From contig CAWHAP010000015.1 in assembly GCA_963827335.1 (NCBI GenBank), positions 558,001 through 622,000 of the forward strand: 64,000 bases of DNA, given 5' to 3'. The stretch is from DASQMT01 sp963827335. GTDB lineage: Bacteria; Actinomycetota; Thermoleophilia; Solirubrobacterales; Solirubrobacteraceae. How positions within the stretch are numbered: the first letter of the stretch is position 1; each line of letters opens with the position of its first letter. Made by a program: the position numbers and the translations under genes. Positions 59,048 through 64,000 of the stretch are shown here, one piece after another. The notes beneath the pieces were generated by a model, which did not search any database, was not told the origin of the DNA, and saw only the letters and a list, made by a program, of their open reading frames with translations.

Positions 59048-61010
59048 TCAGCCCTCGCCCGCGGCCTGGCGCTCCTTGACCTTGTCGCCGAGCTGGGACA
59101 TGACGTCCGGGTCGCGCAGCGTCGTGACGTCGCCCAGCTCGCGGCCCTCCGCGATGTCGCGCAGCAGCCTCCGCATGATCTTCCCCGAGCGCGTCTTGGG
59201 CAGGTCGTCGGCCCAGATGATCCGCTTGGGCCGCGCGAGCTTGCCGATCCGCCTGGCCACGTGCTCGCGGATGTCGGCGATCAGGTCGTCGTCGCCGTCG
59301 CGGCCGCCCTCGAGCGTCACGAACGCGGTCACGGACTGGCCCGTGTCCTCGTCGGCCTGCCCGATCACCGCCGCCTCGGCGACGTGCGAGTAGGAGACGA
59401 TCGCCGACTCGATCTCCGCCGTCGACATCCGGTGCCCCGAGACGTTGAGCACGTCGTCCGTGCGCCCGATGATCGAGATGTAGCCCTCGTCGTCGCGGCG
59501 GGCCGCGTCGCCGACGGAGTAGACCTCCCTGCCGAACTTCGACCAGTAGGTCTCGATGAACCGGTCGTCCTCCTTGTAGAGCGTCCGCAGCATGCCGGGC
59601 CACGGCCGCTCGAGCGTCAGGAAGCCCTGGTCCGTGCCGGCGTCCTCGTGGTCGTCGTCGACGACCGCCGCCTTCACGCCCGGCAGCGGCCTGCCGGCCG
59701 CGCCCGGCTTGGCGGCCACGATGCCCGGGAGCGTGGTGATCATGATCCCGCCGGTCTCCGTCTGCCACCACGTGTCGACGACCGGGCAGCGCCCGCCCCC
59801 GATCACCTTCCAGTACCAGAGCCAGGCCTTCGGGTTGATCGGCTCGCCGACGCTGCCGAGCAGGCGCAGCTTGGAGAGGTCGTGGCCCTCCGGGTACTCG
59901 ACGCCCCACTTCATGCAGGCGCGGATCGCGGTCGGCGCGGTGTAGAAGATGGTCACGCCGTAGCGCGCGCAGAGCTCCCACCAGATGTCCTTGTCCGGGT
60001 AGTCCGGGGCGCCCTCGTACATGACGGACGTCGCGCCGTTGGCGAGCGGCCCGTAGACGATGTAGGAGTGCCCGGTGACCCAGCCGACGTCGGCCGAGCA
60101 CCAGTACACGTCCTCCTCCGGCTTGAGGTCGAACACGGCCTTGTGCGTGTACGCGACCTGCGTCAGGTAGCCGCCCGTGGTGTGCAGGATGCCCTTCGGC
60201 TTGGCGGTCGAGCCCGGACGTGTAGAGGATGTAGAGCGGGTGCTCGGCGTCGAGCGGCTCGGCCGGGCACTCGGGGTCCGCCGCCTCCATCAGCTCGTGG
60301 AACCAGGCGTCCTTGTCGGCCATCGGCGCGTCGGCGTCCGTGTGGCGCACGACGATGCACGGCAGGTCGGGCATCACCTCGTCGACCGCCGCCTTGATCG
60401 GCGCGGTCTTCCCCTTGCGCCGCGCGCCGTCGACCGTGATCAGGGCCTTGGCCTCGGAGAACGCCATCCGCTCCCTGACCGACTCGGGCGAGAAGCCGCC
60501 GAAGACCACGTTGTGGATCGCGCCGATGCGCGCGCAGGCGAGCATCGCGACGGCCACCTCGGGGATCATCGGGAGGAAGATCCCGACGACGTCGCCGGCC
60601 TGGATGCCGCGGTCCTTCAGCGCGTTGGCGAAGCGCTGGACGTCGGCGAGGAGCTCCGCGTAGGAGACGTCGCGCTCCTCGCCCTCCTCGCCGCGCCAGT
60701 GGAAGGCGACCCGGTCGCCCAGGCCGGCCTCCACGTGGCGGTCGAGGCAGTTGTAGGAGACGTTGAGCTTGCCCCCCACGAACCACTTGGCGAACGGCGG
60801 GCTCGACCAGTCGAGCACCTGGTCCCACTTCTCGAACCAGTGCAGCGACTCGGCCTGCTCGGCCCAGAAGCCCTCGGGGTCGGCGTCGGCCCGGTCGTAG
60901 ATCTCCGGGTCCGCCACCACCGCCGCCTCCCGGAACCCGTCCGGGGGCGGGAAGGACTCCTGCTCGAGCAGCTGCTCCAGTTCCTGGTCGAGCGTCGCGC
61001 CGTCCGCCAT
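59048..61010 (-). pseudogene. acs: acetyl-CoA synthetase, frameshifted by one base
   Basis: The two frames join into a normal AcsA: WFEKWDQVLDWSSPPFAKWF, VFGGFSPESVRERM, LYILYTSG, VYWCSADVGWVTGHSYIVYG, DTWWQTETGGIMITTLPG, RTDDVLNVSGHRMSTAEIES and the acetylatable Lys motif LPKTRSGKIMRRLLRD. The frame breaks at 60213-60215 (CCC on the plus strand, GGG in the gene). With two G instead of three the phosphate-binding loop reads TSGSTAKPKGILHTTGGYL and the whole is 653 aa, exactly AcsA size. The gene should convert acetate, ATP and CoA to acetyl-CoA. Order after yjcH and actP fits acetate uptake. Either a sequencing error in a G-run or a recent mutation that removes Acs. Confidence 0.92.
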
Positions 61011-61047
61011 GTGGTCTCTCTCCCTCGGTCGTTCCCTGCCCGGAACC

Positions 61048-62640
61048 CTAGTGGCCGGACAGCGCCTTCTCGGCGCCGAGTCCGGTCTCCGACCGCACGA
61101 ACAGCTCGGAGAACGAGCGCTCCGCCGCCCGCTCGCTGCTCAGCACCGTGCCGAGGATGCAGCCGAGGAACCCGAGCGGGATCGAGATGATCCCGGGGTT
61201 GGCCAGCGTGAACGGCAGCGGCGTGCCCGTGTCGGTCGCGGCGCCCGGCCACACGTTCGGCGAGAGGATGATCAGCCCGATCGCCGACACCACGCCGAGG
61301 GCGACGCCGGTCACCGCGCCGGTCGTGTTGAACCGCCGCCACGTGAGCGCCAGGAGGAGCGCCGGGAAGTTCGCGCTCGCCGCGATCGCGAACGCGAGCC
61401 CGACCATGAACGAGACGTTCAGGCCCTCCCCGCCGATCACGGCGACGATGATCGCGAGCGCCCCGATCGAGGCGGCGGCGATCTTGGCGACCACGACCTC
61501 CTCCTTGTCGGAGTCCTTGCCCTTGCGGACGATGCTCGACCAGATGTCGTGCGCCACCGCGCCCGACGCGCTCAGCACGAGGCCCGCCACCACGGCGAGG
61601 ATCGTCGCGAACGCGACGCCCGCGATCACCGCGAGGAACAGGTCGCCGCCGAACGTGCCCTCGCCGCCGCCCAGCTCGAGCGCCAGGTTCGGCGCGGCGA
61701 GGTTGCCGCCGGTGCCGGCCGCCTCGACGCCGGCCTCGCCCATCACGGCGCGGGCGCCGAAGCCGATGAACGTCGTCAGCAGGTAGAAGAACCCGATGAT
61801 GAACATCGCCCACACGACCGAGCCGCGCGCGGCCTTGGCGTCGGGGACGGTGAAGAAGCGCATCAGGATGTGCGGCAGGCCCGCGGTGCCGAGCACGAGC
61901 GCGAGGCCGAGCGACACGGTGTCGATCGGCGAGGCGAGGAACGTGCCGGGCGCGAGCGAGAACGTCGACTCGGCCGTCTTGTTCGCGTCGGCGTCGTTGA
62001 ACAGCGCGATCGGGTTGAAGCCGACGCGCTCGAGCACGAACAGCGACATCACGATGATGCCGATCATCAGCAGGACGGCCTTGATGATCTGCACCCACGT
62101 GGTGGCGAGCATGCCGCCGAAGATCACGTAGCAGAGCATGAACACGCCCGTGAGGATCACGGCGAGGCTGAAGTCGATGCCGACGAGCGCCTGGATCAGC
62201 ACGCCCGCGCCGACCATCTGCGCGATCAGGTAGAAGGCGACGACGGACAGCGTCCCCAGCGCCGCCGCGGTGCGCGCCGGCCGCTGGTTGAGCCGGAACG
62301 ACAGCACGTCCGCGATCGTGTACTTGCCCGCGTTGCGCATCCGCTCGGCGAGCAGGAACATCACGGTGAGGAAGGCGACGAGGAACCCGATCGAGTACAG
62401 GAACCCGTCGAAGCCGTAGAGGAAGATCAGGCCGGCGATGCCGAGGAACGACGCGGCCGACAGGTAGTCGCCGGAGATCGCGAGGCCGTTCTGGAACCCC
62501 GTGATCTGGCGGCCGGCGGCGTAGAACGTGGTGGCGCCGGTCATGCGCTGCGACGCCCAGTAGGTGACGCCCAGCGTGACGGACAGGACGATCGCGAAGA
62601 TCACGACCGCCTCGACGTTGACGGCGGCGTGGACGGTCAT
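61048..62640 (-). CDS. actP: cation/acetate symporter
   Basis: 530 aa. Sodium:solute symporter family with about 13 helices: TTFYAAGRQITGFQNGLAIS, GDYLSAASFLGIAGLIFLYG, KYTIADVLSFRLNQRPARTA, LGTAGLPHILMRFFTVPDAK and GLVLSASGAVAHDIWSSIV. It imports acetate (and related short acids) with a cation. The ATG overlaps the yjcH stop by four bases; acs begins 37 bases after its stop. Together they form an acetate scavenging operon. Confidence 0.96.
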   Translation of the reverse strand: MTVHAAVNVEAVVIFAIVLSVTLGVTYWASQRMTGATTFYAAGRQITGFQNGLAISGDYLSAASFLGIAGLIFLYGFDGFLYSIGFLVAFLTVMFLLAERMRNAGKYTIADVLSFRLNQRPARTAAALGTLSVVAFYLIAQMVGAGVLIQALVGIDFSLAVILTGVFMLCYVIFGGMLATTWVQIIKAVLLMIGIIVMSLFVLERVGFNPIALFNDADANKTAESTFSLAPGTFLASPIDTVSLGLALVLGTAGLPHILMRFFTVPDAKAARGSVVWAMFIIGFFYLLTTFIGFGARAVMGEAGVEAAGTGGNLAAPNLALELGGGEGTFGGDLFLAVIAGVAFATILAVVAGLVLSASGAVAHDIWSSIVRKGKDSDKEEVVVAKIAAASIGALAIIVAVIGGEGLNVSFMVGLAFAIAASANFPALLLALTWRRFNTTGAVTGVALGVVSAIGLIILSPNVWPGAATDTGTPLPFTLANPGIISIPLGFLGCILGTVLSSERAAERSFSELFVRSETGLGAEKALSGH

Positions 62641-63041
62641 CGCCCGACCTCCTCGGCAGCCGCGGCCTCACGGGCGCGCTCGCGCTGGAAGCGCCCGCCC
62701 GGGTGCTGCTCGTCCTCCACGTAGGACTCGATCGCCTTCGCGGCGAGCGGGTCGAACTCCTTGTCGGACTTGCTCAGGTACCAGAGGCCGAGCCCGAACA
62801 CCATCACGAACTGCGTCAGCGCCCAGCAGTAGCCCACCGTCAGGCCCTGGTAGACGCTCTCGCCCATGAAGTCGGGCGCGTACGCGCAGAGCAGGATGAA
62901 GCCGAGGTACCAGCTCAGGAAGAAGGCCGTGCACGGCAGCACGAAGCGCCGTCGACGGGCCACGAGCTCCTGGAACTCGGGCGATCGCTCGATCGCCTCC
63001 CAGTCGATGTCGGTCTGCGCACGCACCAGCGGATCCGCCAT
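62637..63041 (-). CDS. yjcH: DUF485 inner-membrane protein, YjcH type
   Basis: 134 aa. Two membrane helices (FVLPCTAFFLSWYLGFILLC and LTVGYCWALTQFVMVFGLGL) in a DUF485 domain beginning SPEFQELVARRRRFVLP, then a charged tail. It is encoded with actP in most acetate-using bacteria and is thought to assist the symporter. ATG 63041 has a Shine-Dalgarno sequence (GAGAGGAG) 6 bases upstream. First gene of the acetate operon. Confidence 0.93.
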   Translation of the reverse strand: MADPLVRAQTDIDWEAIERSPEFQELVARRRRFVLPCTAFFLSWYLGFILLCAYAPDFMGESVYQGLTVGYCWALTQFVMVFGLGLWYLSKSDKEFDPLAAKAIESYVEDEQHPGGRFQRERAREAAAAEEVGR

Positions 63042-63131
63042 GTCCTGCTCCTCTCCTCAGACAGGGGTCGGCGGTGTCCTACCCACGCATCGGGACGACT
63101 TCGTGACGAATCGCTCAAGGGTCGGAAGGGT

Positions 63132-63164
63132 CGACGAACGGCGTCTGGGACGCGACGAACGGCG
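63132..63164. promoter_or_regulatory. paired direct repeats, likely LytTR-regulator site
   Basis: CGACGAACGGCG occurs at 63132-63143 and again at 63153-63164, a 21-bp period (two helical turns). LytTR regulators bind such paired direct repeats of about 9 bp spaced by 12-13 bp. A weaker copy (TGACGAATCG) lies at 63104-63113. The site lies between yjcH and the LytS-type kinase, so it could serve both. Confidence 0.55.
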
Positions 63165-63186
63165 CCCGCTCGACCGGCGGTGGCCG

Positions 63187-63192
63187 TATGCT
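63187..63192 (+). promoter_or_regulatory. -10 box (TATGCT) of the LytS-type kinase
   Basis: TATGCT ends 8 bases before the GTG at 63201; no Shine-Dalgarno sequence. Confidence 0.5.
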
Positions 63193-63200
63193 CGGACGCG

Positions 63201-64000
63201 GTGGACGTCGCCCTGGGGGTCGTGCTGGGCATGGTGCTGGCCGCGTCGCTCGCGGCGGGCTGGCGGCTCATCCGCGCCCCGCGCGTGATCGACCCCGGCG
63301 GCGCCGCGATGCAGCGCGCCGTGCACGCGGCGACGACGATCCTGCCCCACCTGCGCCGCGGCCTCGGACCCGAGAGCGCCGCCTCGGCCGCGGGGCCGCT
63401 GCGCACGCTGACCGGCGCCGACGCGGTCGCGCTCGCCGGCACCGGCGACGCGCTGCTCGCGTTCGCCGGCCCCGGATCCGACCACCACCGCGCGGGCGAC
63501 CCGCTCGACGCGCTGATCCGCGCCCACCGCGACGAGCGCGTCCACGTCGAGCCGAGGCTGCCCTGCGCGCACCCGGGTTGCCCGCTGCGGTCGGCGATCG
63601 TCGCGCCGCTCGCCGTGCGCGAGCGGCGGGTCGGGCTGCTGATCGCGCTCTACGAGCGCCCGGGCCGGGTGCGCCTGGAGGAGTCGCGCGTCGTGGCCGA
63701 GGCGGCCGCGCTGGTCTCGGCGATGGTCGAGCTGTCCGAGGTCGAGGCGCAGGGCGAGCGGCTCGCGCGGGCCGAGCTGCGGGCGCTGCGCGCGCAGATC
63801 TCGCCGCACTTCATCTACAACGCGCTGGCCGCCGTCGCCGCCTTCATCCACTCGCGCCCCGAGGAGGCGCGCGAGCTGCTGATCGAGTTCTCCGAGTTCA
63901 TCCGCTACGCGTTCGCCCGCCAGCGCCCGTACGTGACGCTGGCCGACGAGCTGCAGTACGTGGAGAAGTACCTGCGGCTGGAGCAGGCCCGCTTCGGCGA
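63201..64000 (+). CDS. LytS-type sensor histidine kinase (partial, runs off the window)
   Basis: At least 266 aa are visible. A short N-terminal hydrophobic segment (LGVVLGMVLAASLAAGW), a GAF-like domain (about 45-185; CAHPGCPLRSAIVAPLAVRE with two Cys that could hold a metal or heme), then the His_kinase (LytS/YehU) motif LRALRAQISPHFIYNALAAV with H203 and LADELQYVEKYLRLEQARFG. The ATPase part lies beyond position 64000. Such kinases pair with LytTR regulators, usually the next gene. Beside an actP operon it is probably an acetate or pyruvate sensor that controls it, which is inference from position. Confidence 0.9.
   Translation, partial: MDVALGVVLGMVLAASLAAGWRLIRAPRVIDPGGAAMQRAVHAATTILPHLRRGLGPESAASAAGPLRTLTGADAVALAGTGDALLAFAGPGSDHHRAGDPLDALIRAHRDERVHVEPRLPCAHPGCPLRSAIVAPLAVRERRVGLLIALYERPGRVRLEESRVVAEAAALVSAMVELSEVEAQGERLARAELRALRAQISPHFIYNALAAVAAFIHSRPEEARELLIEFSEFIRYAFARQRPYVTLADELQYVEKYLRLEQARFG

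Noticed and set aside
60195..60235. Programmed frameshift in acs
   Set aside because: There is no slippery heptamer plus downstream structure, and acetyl-CoA synthetases are not known to use recoding. A one-base insertion is simpler.

Overview
The window is about 73% G+C chromosomal DNA with dense, short-spaced genes, many GTG and TTG starts, and many genes whose start codon lies 6-11 bases after a TANNNT box, which points to leaderless or nearly leaderless mRNAs. Together with the gene content (complete 14-gene nuo operon, CopC/YcnI/CopCD cluster, two-domain ThyX-like protein, DUF485-ActP-Acs acetate genes) this suggests a high-GC actinobacterium, most likely the class Thermoleophilia (Solirubrobacterales such as Conexibacter, Patulibacter or Solirubrobacter). 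That placement is inference from content, not a database match. I see no phage, insertion sequence, CRISPR array, origin or rRNA.

Layout. 1-7 kb: MocR regulator, GNAT enzymes, an isocitrate lyase/PEP mutase-family enzyme, a broken or chimeric glycosyltransferase, an alpha/beta hydrolase and a FUSC-type exporter. 7-13.1 kb: a signalling block with a VanY-like D,D-carboxypeptidase, a NarL-type histidine kinase, a low-GC EthD gene, an OmpR-type regulator with its kinase, and a soluble methyl-accepting protein fused to a solute-binding domain. A nearly identical 49-bp element with tandem GATATGC sites occurs twice here. 13.1-17 kb: tRNA-Arg(ACG), tRNA-Ser(GCT), a GAF-GGDEF-GAF-HD-GYP protein, msrA and tRNA-Ser(UGA). 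17-22.7 kb: a dehalogenase-like hydrolase, a membrane histidine kinase, a degenerate sigma-like protein, a NarL regulator divergent from its GAF kinase, and a MEDS-domain protein. 22.7-30.6 kb: an M28 peptidase at the end of a translationally coupled copper-handling operon (two unknown exported proteins, CopC, YcnI, a membrane-anchored protein, CopC-CopD fusion).

30.6-37 kb: a frameshifted metal-binding lipoprotein (ZnuA type), an AI-2E-family permease, mreB, two very small proteins, serS, a cytochrome c lipoprotein, a flavin reductase and a small membrane protein. 37-51.9 kb: nuoA to nuoN in canonical order with almost no spacing, encoding all of respiratory complex I. 51.9-57.4 kb: a pilin-like exported protein, DUF378, a fused double ThyX-like protein and a TgpA-type transglutaminase. 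57.4-64 kb: an acetate module, DUF485 (yjcH) - actP - acs (frameshifted) - second acyl-CoA synthetase on the minus strand, divergent from a LytS-type histidine kinase that runs off the end; two 12-bp direct repeats 21 bp apart lie between them and fit a LytTR regulator site.

Three genes (glycosyltransferase, ZnuA-like, acs) are each off by one base. This may mean draft-quality sequence rather than three real pseudogenes. The most interesting points are the duplicated operator around the inserted kinase/EthD unit, the cytoplasmic MCP-solute-binding fusion, the double ThyX with its active-site motif split between the halves, the MEDS partner of a NarL kinase, and the shared leaderless promoter pattern.
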